Part shown: piece by piece, positions 1-9,026 of the stretch
How the letters are laid out: the number at the start of each line of letters is the position of its first letter
How positions within the stretch are numbered: position 1 is the stretch's first letter
Assembly (NCBI GenBank): GCA_964645785.1
Contig: CAZYAV010000008.1
Location: 1 to 60,886, forward strand
Origin: CALWZE01 sp964645785
GTDB taxonomy: Bacteria; Bacillota; Clostridia; Oscillospirales; Ruminococcaceae
Direction: 5' to 3'
Length of the DNA stretch: 60,886 nt
Translations under genes and position numbers: made by a program
Notes under the pieces: model-generated
Told to the model about the DNA's origin: nothing
The model's database searches: none
What the model saw: only the letters and a program-made list of their open reading frames with translations

Positions 1-11
1 TTTTGCGGCGC

Positions 12-76
12 CAAGCGGGCGGGTTTTTCGTAGGGGGATCCCCCTCCCGGCGGCGGGTTGCGCCGCAGTTGCTCTG
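12..76 (-). repeat. Interspersed repeat fragment, inverted relative to the right-end copy
   Basis: The reverse complement of this stretch matches 60571-60640 closely. Both contain an identical opening CAGAGCAACTGCGGCGCAA, a GC-rich hairpin, a central G-run/C-run palindrome (GGGGGATCCCCC here, GAGGGGGAAGCTTTCCCCCTC there, loop differing) and the ending AAAAACCCGCCCGCTTG. The two copies lie in opposite orientation at the two ends of the window. Seen directly by alignment; function unknown. Confidence 0.75.
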
Positions 77-854
77 CGTTTCCCACATCTGTATTGTCAA
101 CTTGAATCAGGTCGCCGCGGGGAGGAATTCTCCGCGGCGGTTTTTATTATGGAATTTACAAACACGGCGGCCGTATGCCAGCAAGGCGCGGCAGCGGCCG
201 CTTGCCGCTTGCGCACGGTTTTCGGAAACAGTGGGGTTGGCCTACAGTAAACCGCATTTTCCGGAAGGCATACGGAGGGGCTGCCGGTGCATCCCCCACG
301 GCCGGCGGCAAAAAGCGGCTGCTTTCATCTGCCCGCTTTCTGCTTTCCGACAAACGGATTCTGCCCCTTGCGATGCGCCGCCCGCCGGGTCATCGCTTCT
401 ACTGGTTTCGGAGAGGCTTGCTCTTTGGTGCGCTTCGCATTTTTCCACCCTGCCACAAAGCGGCCGCACCGCCGGAAATACCGGCGCCTGTGTATTTACA
501 TTTCAAATCCGCTTGCCGGTTCAATGGTTGCCCCTGCGCTTTTGCCCCTGCGCGTCCGCACAAGCGGGGCTGCATGCCTGTAGGACAGAATCCTGCCGGG
601 GACGGAGGTCACCCGGGCACGCGTTCCCTCGATCATCTTCGCTTTTCTCTTTGCCCGTATTCTATGTTCTCGTTTCCGTCTGTCCTTTGTGTTTTGCAGA
701 TTATTTTGTCCGGCGCTTTGGCGCAAACCCTGCCCGGCATCCCAGCCGATAGCCCGCATGTGCTGTGTGTTTTGCTCCATTTTTTATCCCGTGCATAACC
801 CCTCCTTGTGCTTTCGCGATGCGGCTGCCAAGCCTCCGGCACAGAGGTGTTTTC
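77..854. other. Gene-free region at the window start
   Basis: About 780 bases without a convincing gene. Open frames exist on both strands, but their translations are rich in Arg, Pro, Cys and Ala, look like no known family and lack ribosome binding sites, as expected from GC-rich non-coding DNA. No tRNA- or rRNA-like sequence was seen. Confidence 0.6.
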
Positions 855-895
855 GCCCCGGTTCTGCTCCCGGCAAAACCGGGGCGGGGCTTTCT
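855..895 (+). terminator. Possible rho-independent terminator
   Basis: A 9-bp stem (GCCCCGGTT with AACCGGGGC) is followed on the plus strand by a T-rich stretch, GGGGCTTTCTTT. No plus-strand gene ends upstream in the window, so what it terminates is unclear. Confidence 0.4.
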
Positions 896-908
896 TTAGA
901 CGGTAGCA

Positions 909-960
909 CAAAACAGCCGGAGCCGCGGGGAAGCGCCTGCACGGCTCCGGCTGTTTTTTA
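909..960. terminator. Bidirectional terminator downstream of dapB
   Basis: A 13-bp perfect stem (ACAGCCGGAGCCG with CGGCTCCGGCTGT) is flanked by TTTTTT on the plus-strand side and by TTTTG on the minus-strand side. It lies about 30 bases past the dapB stop codon, so it probably ends the asd-dapA-dapB transcript. Confidence 0.8.
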
Positions 961-986
961 TTTTCGCTCGGGGCGGGGAATCGAAA

Positions 987-1742
987 TCAGAGCCCCTGTA
1001 GCATGGACTCCATGTCGTACAGACCCGGCCGCTGCCGGATGATGAATTTGGCGGCGTTGACCGCGCCGACGGCAAAGACCGTTTTGCTCGCCGCCGTGTG
1101 GGAGAGGGTGACCACCTCGTCGCTGCCCGCAAAAATGACTTCATGCTCCCCGACGATTGTCCCGCCGCGGATTGAGCTGAAGCCGATTTCGTTTTTTGCG
1201 CGCGCGGCTTTGCGGTCTCTGCGGTCAAACACATAGTCGTACTTCTGGCCGTTGACCGAGTTGATCGCGTCGGCCAGCATCAAGGCCGTGCCGCTGGGGG
1301 CGTCCAGCTTGCGGTTGTGGTGCTTTTCCAGGATTTCAATGTCAAAGCTGTCCCGCAGGAAGGCGGAGGCGCGCTTGGCAAGCGAGCAGAGCAGTGCGAC
1401 CCCCATCGACATGTTTGCGCTTTTGAACACCGGCACGGTTGCCGACAGCGCCTCAATCTGCGCCAGCTGCACCTCGTCGTGGCCGGTTGTGCAGAGCACG
1501 GCCGGCGTTTTGGTGCGCCCGCAGTAGGCGGTCAAATCCTCGGTCAGCTCGGGGCTGGAAAAGTCGATGACAACGTCCGCCTTCACCGTGCAATCCGCGA
1601 ATGACGCGAACAGCGGAATGTTGGAAAGCACGCCGCCGCGCCGGGCAATCCCGCCGACAAGGTCGATTTCATTGTCCGCAAAGCAGAGCTCCTGCACCCG
1701 CGCGCCCATGTTTCCGAGAATACCGCAAATCAATACTTTCAT
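987..1742 (-). CDS. dapB: 4-hydroxy-tetrahydrodipicolinate reductase
   Basis: Reduces 4-hydroxy-tetrahydrodipicolinate with NAD(P)H to tetrahydrodipicolinate in the lysine/diaminopimelate pathway; the product supplies cell-wall DAP. At 251 residues it has the usual family length. The N-terminal Rossmann loop GILGNMG (residues 7-13) binds the nucleotide, and the DapB signature EKHHNRKLDAPSGT (139-152) carries the catalytic His pair and Lys. It is the last gene of an asd-dapA-dapB set read leftward, about 70 bases after dapA, and is followed by a strong hairpin terminator. Identification is secure from the signature and from its partner genes. Confidence 0.96.
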   Translation of the reverse strand: MKVLICGILGNMGARVQELCFADNEIDLVGGIARRGGVLSNIPLFASFADCTVKADVVIDFSSPELTEDLTAYCGRTKTPAVLCTTGHDEVQLAQIEALSATVPVFKSANMSMGVALLCSLAKRASAFLRDSFDIEILEKHHNRKLDAPSGTALMLADAINSVNGQKYDYVFDRRDRKAARAKNEIGFSSIRGGTIVGEHEVIFAGSDEVVTLSHTAASKTVFAVGAVNAAKFIIRQRPGLYDMESMLQGL

Positions 1743-1813
1743 CCTGTTTCCATTCCTTTTGCTTTATTTCTATCTCACATAAAGGCGCGTTTGGGGCGGC
1801 GCCGGATACCTGC

Positions 1814-2692
1814 TCAGGCAAGCAGGGCGCGCAGCGTCTCCAGCTTTGCCGGATCCATGCCGTCCGCAAGCGGCAGGCGGCATTTCCCGGCTGTAAAGCC
1901 AATCAGGTTTACAGCCTCTTTGACCGGGATCGGGTTGACGTCGGAGAACAGCGCGTTGATGAGCGGAATCATCGCAAGCTGGATTCTGGCAGCCTCGGCA
2001 AAGTCCCCGCGCAGTGCAGCGCAGCACATCTCCACCGTTTCGCGCGGCTTGACATTGGAGAGAACCGAGATGACCCCCTTGCCGCCCAGCGCCATCACCG
2101 GGACGGCCTGGTCGTCGTTGCCGCTGTAAAAATCGAGCGCGTCGCCGCAGCGGTGCATGGCGTCCGCAAGCGCGCTGAAATTCCCGCTGGCCTCTTTGGC
2201 CGCGACGATGTTGTCAATCTTGGACAGCGCCGCGTAGGTCTCGGGCGCGATGCTCATGCCGGTGCGCCCCGGGACATTGTACAGGATAATGGGCAGGTCA
2301 ACCGCCGCGGCGATGGCGCCAAAGTGCTGGATAAGGCCGCGCTGGGAGGTCTTGTTGTAATACGGCGTGACCTGCAGCAGCGCGTCGGCGCCGGCCTGCT
2401 GCGCCATTTTGGAAAGGCGGATACCGTGCGGCGTGTCGTTGCTGCCCGCGCCGGCGATAATCGTCACGTCCCTGCCTTTTACTTTTTCACAGGCGTATCG
2501 GATGACCGAAATCTGCTCCTCGTCGGTGAGGGTGGACGCCTCGCCGGTCGTGCCGCACACCACGAGCGCCCGAACGCCGTTTTCCAGCTGAAAATCAATC
2601 AGCCGGCCGAATTCCTCGTAGTTGACCGAGAAATCCTCCAAAAACGGGGTGACAATCGCGGTTGCGCAGCCTGTAAAAACGGTTTGCTTCAT
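1814..2692 (-). CDS. dapA: 4-hydroxy-tetrahydrodipicolinate synthase
   Basis: Condenses pyruvate with aspartate semialdehyde, the first committed step to diaminopimelate, lysine and spore dipicolinate. The 292-residue TIM barrel shows CGTTGE (46-51), the Tyr138 region LYNVPGRTG with Arg143, and the Schiff-base Lys166 in AAKEASG. The ATG at 2692 is chosen because the protein then begins in the family-typical way (FTGCATAIVTPF) and an AAGGAG box overlaps the end of asd just upstream. Seven bases separate it from asd, implying co-transcription. Confidence 0.96.
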   Translation of the reverse strand: MKQTVFTGCATAIVTPFLEDFSVNYEEFGRLIDFQLENGVRALVVCGTTGEASTLTDEEQISVIRYACEKVKGRDVTIIAGAGSNDTPHGIRLSKMAQQAGADALLQVTPYYNKTSQRGLIQHFGAIAAAVDLPIILYNVPGRTGMSIAPETYAALSKIDNIVAAKEASGNFSALADAMHRCGDALDFYSGNDDQAVPVMALGGKGVISVLSNVKPRETVEMCCAALRGDFAEAARIQLAMIPLINALFSDVNPIPVKEAVNLIGFTAGKCRLPLADGMDPAKLETLRALLA

Positions 2693-2699
2693 AAATGCG

Positions 2700-3713
<1,014 letters not shown>

Positions 3714-3757
3714 AGCTATTCCTCGTTTCTCTGATGCGCAGCAATCTCTTCCTCTTT

Positions 3758-3786
3758 ATAATACCCGAGTTTTGCGGTTTGGTAAA
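3758..3786 (-). promoter_or_regulatory. Sigma-A promoter of asd-dapA-dapB
   Basis: On the minus strand TTTACC (plus 3781-3786) and TATTAT (plus 3758-3763) are separated by exactly 17 bases. It points into asd, which starts 45 bases downstream, and lies back to back with the queA promoter. Confidence 0.65.
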
Positions 3787-3821
3787 GACGCTTTTTTTAT
3801 GTGGGAAACTGTGTTATAATA

Positions 3822-3830
3822 CCCGGGATG
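3822..3830 (+). promoter_or_regulatory. Extended -10 promoter of queA
   Basis: TGTTATAAT is a perfect -10 box (3825-3830) with the extended TG motif one base upstream. No good -35 box is visible at 17 bases, as is usual for extended -10 promoters. The queA start lies 76 bases downstream. Confidence 0.6.
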
Positions 3831-3905
3831 CCGAATTCGCGGGATGCCGGCCTCCGCTCGCCCGCCGTTCGGGATACGATCATCGCTTGTAAAGGATGGG
3901 AGCCC

Positions 3906-4967
3906 ATGCTGCGTTCCGATTTTTACTATGATTTGCCCAAAGAACTGATTGCCCAGCACCCCGCACAGCCGCGGGACAGCGCGCGGCTGCTTGCGCTCAA
4001 CCGCACAACCGGCGAGACGCGCGACCTGGTGTTTACGGATGTGGCGGAGCTGCTCTGCCCCGGGGATGTGCTGGTGGTGAATGACAGCAGGGTTATTCCG
4101 GCGCGGCTGCTTGGGCGCAAATGGCCGACCGGGGCGGCGGTGGAGCTACTGCTGCTGCGCTGCCTTGAGGGGGACAGGTGGGAGTGCCTTGCAAAGCCGG
4201 GCAAGCGGCTGAAAACCGGGGCGCGCGCCGTGTTCACCGACAAGCTGTCCGCCGAGGTGGTCGGCGAGACGCCGCAGGGCAACCGCATTGTCGAATTCAC
4301 CTATGACCACGCGCGCACCTTTTACGAGCTGCTTGACGAAATCGGAGAGATGCCGCTGCCGCACTATATCACGGCGCCGCTTGAGGACAACAGCGAGTAC
4401 CAGACGGTCTATGCGCAATACGACGGCTCCGCCGCCGCGCCGACAGCCGGCCTGCATTTCACCGACGCGCTGCTGCGGCGCATCGAGGCCAGGGGGGTCG
4501 AGGTTGCGCGGGTCACCCTGCATGTCGGGCTGGGCACCTTTCGCCCCGTCAAGGCGGAAGAGATTACAGACCATCATATGCATTCGGAGGCGTATGTTGT
4601 CACTCCGCAGGCGGCGGACGCCATCAACCGGGCAAAGGCGGCGGGCGGCCGGGTAATCGCAGTCGGGACGACCAGCTGCCGCGTGCTGGAATCGGTCGCG
4701 GCAAAATACGGCGAGATTCGCCCCTGCAGCGGCGAGACGGACATCTTCATTTACCCCGGCTATTCGTTCCGGATTCTGGACGGGCTGATTACCAACTTTC
4801 ACCTGCCGGAAAGCACCCTGATTATGCTGGTGAGCGCATTTGCGGGCTATGAGCACACAATGGCCGCCTATCGGTACGCCGTGGCGGAAAAATACCGCTT
4901 TTTCTCCTTCGGGGACGCGATGTTCATTGCGGACGACCCGGACGGCCTTCCCTGGCGGGCGGAGTAA
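3906..4967 (+). CDS. queA: tRNA preQ1(34) S-adenosylmethionine ribosyltransferase-isomerase QueA
   Basis: Adds and rearranges the ribosyl part of S-adenosylmethionine onto preQ1 in the tRNA wobble position, giving epoxyqueuosine. The 353-residue length is normal, and the sequence has family hallmarks: the opening SDFYYDLPKELIAQ, NDSRVIPARLLG, PTAGLHFT, and GLITNFHLPESTLIMLVSAF near the C-terminus. The ATG at 3906 is preferred over an upstream ATG because a purine-rich AGGATGGGAG box precedes it and the homologous N-terminus begins there. Its pathway partner tgt follows on the same strand. Confidence 0.95.
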   Translation: MLRSDFYYDLPKELIAQHPAQPRDSARLLALNRTTGETRDLVFTDVAELLCPGDVLVVNDSRVIPARLLGRKWPTGAAVELLLLRCLEGDRWECLAKPGKRLKTGARAVFTDKLSAEVVGETPQGNRIVEFTYDHARTFYELLDEIGEMPLPHYITAPLEDNSEYQTVYAQYDGSAAAPTAGLHFTDALLRRIEARGVEVARVTLHVGLGTFRPVKAEEITDHHMHSEAYVVTPQAADAINRAKAAGGRVIAVGTTSCRVLESVAAKYGEIRPCSGETDIFIYPGYSFRILDGLITNFHLPESTLIMLVSAFAGYEHTMAAYRYAVAEKYRFFSFGDAMFIADDPDGLPWRAE

Positions 4968-5533
4968 AGCGCGCCTTTTGAACGGCGCGGCGGCCGCGGG
5001 TTCCAGTGCGTGTGACCGGCTTTGTGCGGCTCCGTGTGAGCGCGCCGCCGAGCGTTCGCGCCCTTTTGCCGCTTTCCGGGAACCGTGCGCGCCCATGGCG
5101 GCAGCCGGGACGATTCGGCGCGTGTCGGCCGCACGCAGGTTTTTGATATTGAAGCATTAAGTGTCCCTTGCTGATTCCGGGAACCGTGCGCAAGCCGCCG
5201 TCCGAAACGGATGCCGTGTCCTGCCGGCACGCACGTCTGCCGCAGTTGTGATTTTTGATGCTATAAATTAAACGCCCCAACCGGCTAAAACAAGCCTGTG
5301 AACGCTTGCAAGGCGCAGTTAAACCCGCACAGCGCAGGCTTTCCGGTGCGCTTGATTTTGTACAGGGAAACGGCCTCATAAAACGGTCGGTTACGCGCCC
5401 GTTCGGGCTGTGTCCGGCTTCGGGAACGGCCGTTCCTGCCCTTCGCCGGCAAAGCGGCGGGAAGAAGCCGGAGGAATCCGGAAAGCCCCAAAGGCGCCCG
5501 CCTCTTCAATAACCCAAACAGGTGGAAGAATTC
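4968..5533 (+). other. queA-tgt intergenic region with an imperfect duplication
   Basis: About 565 bases without a supportable gene. A 17-base word, TTCCGGGAACCGTGCGC, occurs at about 5074 and again 101 bases later at about 5175. Each is followed by a similar GC-rich stretch ending in TTTTTGAT plus an AT-rich tail, so 5074-5159 and 5175-5270 look like diverged copies of one unit. No clear terminator or promoter was found. Confidence 0.5.
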
Positions 5534-6667
5534 ATGTATACCTTGCGCAAGACAGAGGGTCGCGCCCGCCGCGGCCTGTTTCAGACAGTGCACGGCGCCG
5601 TCGAGACGCCGGCGTTCATGAACGTCGCGACCGTCGCGGCCATCAAGGGCGGCCTGAGCGCGGCCGACCTGCGCGCGGTCGACTGCCAGGTCATGCTCTG
5701 CAATACCTATCATCTGCATCTGCGGCCCGGCGACCGGCTGATCCACGACCTGGGCGGACTGCACGCGTTCACCCACTGGCATGGCCCGATCCTCACCGAC
5801 AGCGGCGGATTTCAGGTGTTCTCCCTGGCCAAGATCCGCAAAATCCGCGAGGAGGGCATCGACTTCAACTCGCACATCGACGGGCGCGCGGTTTTCATGA
5901 GCCCCGAAATCAGTATGCAGATTCAATCGAATCTCGCGAGCACCATTGCCATGGCGCTCGACGAGTGCATCAAGAACCCCTCGCCGCGCGCGTATGTCGA
6001 GGCGTCGGTTGCGCGGACGGAGCGATGGCTGGAGCGATGCGCGGCCGAGATGAGACGGCTGAACGGCCTGGAGGATACAATCAACCGCGACCAGCTGCTG
6101 TTCGGCATCAACCAGGGCGGCTGCTATGCGGATATCCGGGCGCGCAATATGCGCAGGATTGCCGAGATGAACTGCGACGGCTACGCGATCGGTGGGCTGG
6201 CGGTCGGTGAGACGGCCGAGGAGATGTACGGAATCATCGACGTGGTCTGCGACCTGATGCCCGCGGATAAGATCCGCTACCTGATGGGGGTGGGCACGCC
6301 CGGCAATATCATTGAAGCGGTCTGGCGCGGGGTGGATCTGTTCGACTGCGTGATGCCGGCGCGCAACGGCCGGCACGGTCATCTCTTCACCTGGGACGGC
6401 ATCCTCAACATCAATAACGCGCGGTATGAACGGGACACGGCCGTGATCGACAGTGAATGCGGCTGCCCGGTCTGTAAGGAGGGGTATTCCCGCGCATATC
6501 TGCGCCACCTGTTCCGCGCAAACGAGATGCTCGGGCTGCGGATGGCGGTCACGCACAATCTCTACTTTTACAACACGCTGATGCGCCGCATCCGCGACGC
6601 ACTCGACGCCGGACAATTCGGCGCGTTCCGCAGCGAGTGGTCGCAGCGCCTCAGCCGGCGGATCTGA
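5534..6667 (+). CDS. tgt: Queuine tRNA-guanine transglycosylase (bacterial preQ1-inserting)
   Basis: Exchanges guanine-34 for preQ1 in tRNAs with GUN anticodons, the step immediately before QueA. The 377-residue protein shows DSGGFQVFSL (89-98), the nucleophile region DCVMPARNGRHG, GGLAVGE, and a zinc site (CGCPVC ... H) near the C-terminus. The ATG at 5534 is preferred over an in-frame GTG at 5522 because AGGTGGAAG sits at suitable spacing before it. The queA-tgt-yajC order is typical of Clostridia. Confidence 0.96.
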   Translation: MYTLRKTEGRARRGLFQTVHGAVETPAFMNVATVAAIKGGLSAADLRAVDCQVMLCNTYHLHLRPGDRLIHDLGGLHAFTHWHGPILTDSGGFQVFSLAKIRKIREEGIDFNSHIDGRAVFMSPEISMQIQSNLASTIAMALDECIKNPSPRAYVEASVARTERWLERCAAEMRRLNGLEDTINRDQLLFGINQGGCYADIRARNMRRIAEMNCDGYAIGGLAVGETAEEMYGIIDVVCDLMPADKIRYLMGVGTPGNIIEAVWRGVDLFDCVMPARNGRHGHLFTWDGILNINNARYERDTAVIDSECGCPVCKEGYSRAYLRHLFRANEMLGLRMAVTHNLYFYNTLMRRIRDALDAGQFGAFRSEWSQRLSRRI

Positions 6668-7004
6668 GCGTTGCTTATAGGAAAACGGTAAGCGGAACCC
6701 TGCGCATCTTTGCCGCCGTTCCGGCCTTTTTTGCTGCCGGCGGCGGACTTTTACCCTCCGGGAGCCCTACACAAAACGCCCGTCGGCTCCTGACGGCGGC
6801 CGAAACCCCGCCCGCAGCGGGATTGGCGGAGAAAATCCGGCCTGATTTTCCGCGCGGCATTTCCCGGGTGAGCGCGATGCGCCCAAGGGGCGGCTCATCC
6901 GGCGCGCGGCTGAGTTCCCGGCCTGTATGCCGGCTCGGCTGATTCAGCGCCGCCGCAAAACGGTAGCCCGACGCTGGGGGTCGGGCAGGGGCGGGATTTC
7001 CCCC
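6668..7004 (+). other. tgt-yajC intergenic region
   Basis: About 340 bases with no supportable gene, mostly GC-rich DNA. The only functional element I can support is the yajC promoter at its right edge. Confidence 0.5.
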
Positions 7005-7033
7005 TTGCCTTAATGCAAAAAAATGTGTATAAT
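7005..7033 (+). promoter_or_regulatory. Sigma-A promoter of yajC
   Basis: TTGCCT (7005-7010), a 17-base spacer and a perfect TATAAT (7028-7033). It places transcription start near 7040, inside the longest possible reading frame, so the yajC start must lie downstream at 7062 or 7065. Confidence 0.75.
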
Positions 7034-7064
7034 AAATAGCATCATTTTAGGAGGACAAGTATTG

Positions 7065-7499
7065 ATGTTGACAACGATGTTGACCGCAGGCACGGAAAGC
7101 CCGAGCGCGCTTTCCAGCCTTTCCCCAATCCTGATTATGGTTGTAATGCTGGTGGTGATGTATTTCCTGATGATCCGCCCGCAGCGCAAAAAGGAAAAAG
7201 AGCAGCGCGAGATGCGCAATTCCATCGAGGTCGGTGACGGTATCACGACCATCGGCGGTATTGTCGGCCGTGTCGTCTCGATTAAGGACGACACCATTGT
7301 GATCGAGTCCGGCTCGGATCGCAACAAGATTCGGTTCCAGAAATGGGCGATTCAGGATGTCGAAAAGCTGAAGCTGGATGAGGCGCCCGCGGCCGCCGCG
7401 AAAGAGGAGAAGCCCGACAAAAAGGCGGATAAAAAAGCGGATAAGGCCGAGAAAGAGGACAAATCCGACAAGGCTGACAAGGCCGAAAAAGAGGACTGA
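7065..7499 (+). CDS. yajC: Preprotein translocase accessory subunit YajC
   Basis: Small inner-membrane partner of the SecDF-Sec translocase. A single membrane segment (about residues 20-42, LSPILIMVVMLVVMYFLMIRP) is followed by the YajC-typical RPQRKKEKEQREM and the soluble part with GDGITTIGGIVGRV. The C-terminal tail is a low-complexity Lys/Asp/Glu/Ala run. An AGGAGG box at 7049-7054 fits ATG 7065 (10 bases) or TTG 7062 (7 bases); an ATG at 7023 is excluded because the promoter overlaps it. secD/secF are not in the window. Confidence 0.9.
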   Translation: MLTTMLTAGTESPSALSSLSPILIMVVMLVVMYFLMIRPQRKKEKEQREMRNSIEVGDGITTIGGIVGRVVSIKDDTIVIESGSDRNKIRFQKWAIQDVEKLKLDEAPAAAAKEEKPDKKADKKADKAEKEDKSDKADKAEKED

Positions 7500-7570
7500 G
7501 CGGACGGGGCTTGCGGGCTTTTCTGTCCTATCCCGGCTGCAAAAAGAACGTTGTTATCTCGTAAAAGGAT

Positions 7571-7608
7571 GGTGCAAGGTCTGCCCGGCGGCTTTTGCAC
7601 CGCCTTTT
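7571..7608 (+). terminator. Terminator after yajC
   Basis: A GGTGCAA/TTGCACC stem (7571-7577 with 7595-7601) encloses a GC-rich loop and is followed by GCCTTTTTG. It lies about 70 bases past the yajC stop. Confidence 0.65.
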
Positions 7609-7642
7609 TGTTATGGCGCTGCGTTTACGGGCAAGGTTTGGC

Positions 7643-7734
7643 GCCCTGCCGCCGGGCGCGGTACTGGGCGGGCGCTGACTGCGCTTATGCCCCGACTTCG
7701 CGCCGCGCGCAGGGCAGGGAAGCCCCCGGGCGGA
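7643..7734. repeat. 92-bp hairpin-forming repeat, copy A
   Basis: Direct repeat of 7975-8066 with about 85% identity and identical length. Shared words include GCCCTGCCGCCGGGCGCGG, TGCGCTTATGCCCCGACT and GCCGCGCGCAGGGCAGGGA. Its ends are complementary (CCCTGCC with GGCAGGG, and CGCGG with CCGCG), so each copy can fold into a long hairpin. It lies in the gene-free region after yajC. Confidence 0.7.
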
Positions 7735-7974
7735 AAATGGCAGCCGGATGTATTTGCCCGAGACAGGGCTGGGGCGGAATGTAGGAGGCCGGGCTGGGTG
7801 GCTTGACTGTACTGTATCGCCATTTTTGAAAACCGCGACCTCCAATAACCGGCGAGCTGCGCGCGGCCTAAATTCTGCAAATTCTGTATAGGATAACGTT
7901 GACGGGGCTTGATTGGCACTGGGCAAACGGAAAACCGCATCTGAACTGTCAGCTGTTTTTTGCAGGGCTTCTGT

Positions 7975-8066
7975 GCCCTGCCGCCGGGCGCGGAACCGGA
8001 CGGGCTCTGGCTGCGCTTATGCCCCGACTGCCGTGCCGCGCGCAGGGCAGGGAGCCCCTGGGCGGC
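7975..8066. repeat. 92-bp hairpin-forming repeat, copy B
   Basis: Second copy of the unit at 7643-7734, in the same orientation and 332 bases downstream. The arms that form the hairpin are conserved exactly, while most differences fall between them. The surrounding stretch 7611-8415 has no convincing gene on either strand. Confidence 0.7.
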
Positions 8067-8413
8067 AGCTACGCGCATTCGTTTAGGCAGGGTCGGGGTG
8101 CTCCGCTGCTGACGCAAAGCCGGTCTGATGCGGTGTTTCACCGGCGTAGAACCAGCGCGGCATGATTTCGGCAAAGGCACACGGCTCTCCCCGATGCGGC
8201 GAGTGTCCGCACAATTGCACATGCACCCCGGACGGGCTCTTTCTACACGAATGATAATGTGCCTCCCCAATAGGCTCCGGCTTGGCCACAAATCTGCGCC
8301 AGCGGCAGACAGCTTCCCGGATACCGCGTGCCTCATCCATATGCCCCAGCTCGTCCAGCCTCGCCCAAAATCCCCAAACGGGGCGGCAGGGCAGCAGGTC
8401 ACGCCCTACAATT

Positions 8414-8422
8414 TGTTATAAT
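8414..8422 (+). promoter_or_regulatory. Extended -10 promoter upstream of the TIGR04086 gene
   Basis: A perfect TATAAT (8417-8422) is preceded by TG with one base between, giving an extended -10 box; no recognisable -35 is seen. It would produce a leader of about 140 nucleotides carrying the hairpin at 8523-8560. Confidence 0.5.
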
Positions 8423-8522
8423 ATTAACAAACAATGCAGCGCCGCGCCTTTGTGCACACCGTGTGTCCGAGCGCGAACCGGCAAGGCTGTGCAGCCGGAA
8501 CAAACAGCGGACATAAACAAAA

Positions 8523-8560
8523 CCCCCTCGCTCATATCTTTATGATATGAGGACAGGGGG
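8523..8560 (+). promoter_or_regulatory. Leader hairpin that buries the ribosome binding site
   Basis: CCCCCT and CTCATATC pair with GATATGAG and AGGGGG (14 pairs, small internal loop). The 3' arm AGGGGG is the only purine box upstream of the start at 8569, so the folded form would hide it. The hairpin is also followed by TGTGCTTTTT, so it could act as a weak attenuator. On the minus strand it is followed by TTTTGTTT. Confidence 0.55.
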
Positions 8561-8568
8561 TGTGCTTT

Positions 8569-9009
8569 TTGAAAAAAACGACGGGTACAAAAGCTGTCAA
8601 GCAGACAACGCCCGCAAAAGAATTCGCAAAGTGCTGCACGGTGACCAGCGGAATCAGCGTTGTGCTTGCCGCGGCGCTGCTGTGTGTAACCGCGGTGGTT
8701 CTTACCAATGTCGACGTCCCGGCTGACCTGCATCAGCCCATCACAACCGTTTTGACCGCTCTTTCCACCCTGATTTCCTCCTATATGGTGGGAAAAAAGC
8801 GGCAAAAATCCGGCCTTGTGCTCGGGCTGTCTGTCGGCGGAATCGTATTTTTGATTCTGTTTCTGCTCTCCGCAATTTTCGGCGACCGCGTCGTCTCCAT
8901 GCAGACGGTGGTCAAGCTGGCGGCACTGCTGAGCGCGGGCGGGTTCGGCGGATTGAGCGGTGTGAATAAGGCGCAAAAGCCGAAGAACAAAGTTAAAATA
9001 AATGGATAA
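8569..9009 (+). CDS. TIGR04086 family membrane protein
   Basis: A 146-residue integral membrane protein of unknown function with about four hydrophobic segments (roughly residues 20-45, 55-75, 85-107 and 115-135) and positively charged ends. I assign it to the TIGR04086 (YrzE-like) family from its size, topology, the GxGxxxGKKRQKSGL-type loop between helices 2 and 3, and the usual position soon after yajC in Clostridia. The TTG at 8569 is favoured because AGGGGG ends 8 bases upstream; an in-frame GTG at 8560 overlaps that box. It is 17 bases from the SpoIIM-like gene. Confidence 0.65.
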   Translation: MKKTTGTKAVKQTTPAKEFAKCCTVTSGISVVLAAALLCVTAVVLTNVDVPADLHQPITTVLTALSTLISSYMVGKKRQKSGLVLGLSVGGIVFLILFLLSAIFGDRVVSMQTVVKLAALLSAGGFGGLSGVNKAQKPKNKVKING

Positions 9010-9026
9010 CAAAAAGGTGAAATCAG

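Noticed and set aside
3714..3757. A lysine riboswitch upstream of asd
   Set aside because: The predicted start point leaves only about 40 nucleotides of leader, far too short.
5285..6616. 443-codon minus-strand frame opposite tgt
   Set aside because: Antisense shadow of tgt; no family features and no ribosome binding site.
8083..8340. 85-codon Cys/His-containing minus-strand frame
   Set aside because: No clear ribosome binding site, no recognised family, and it adjoins the palindromic repeat region. Kept only as a weak possibility.
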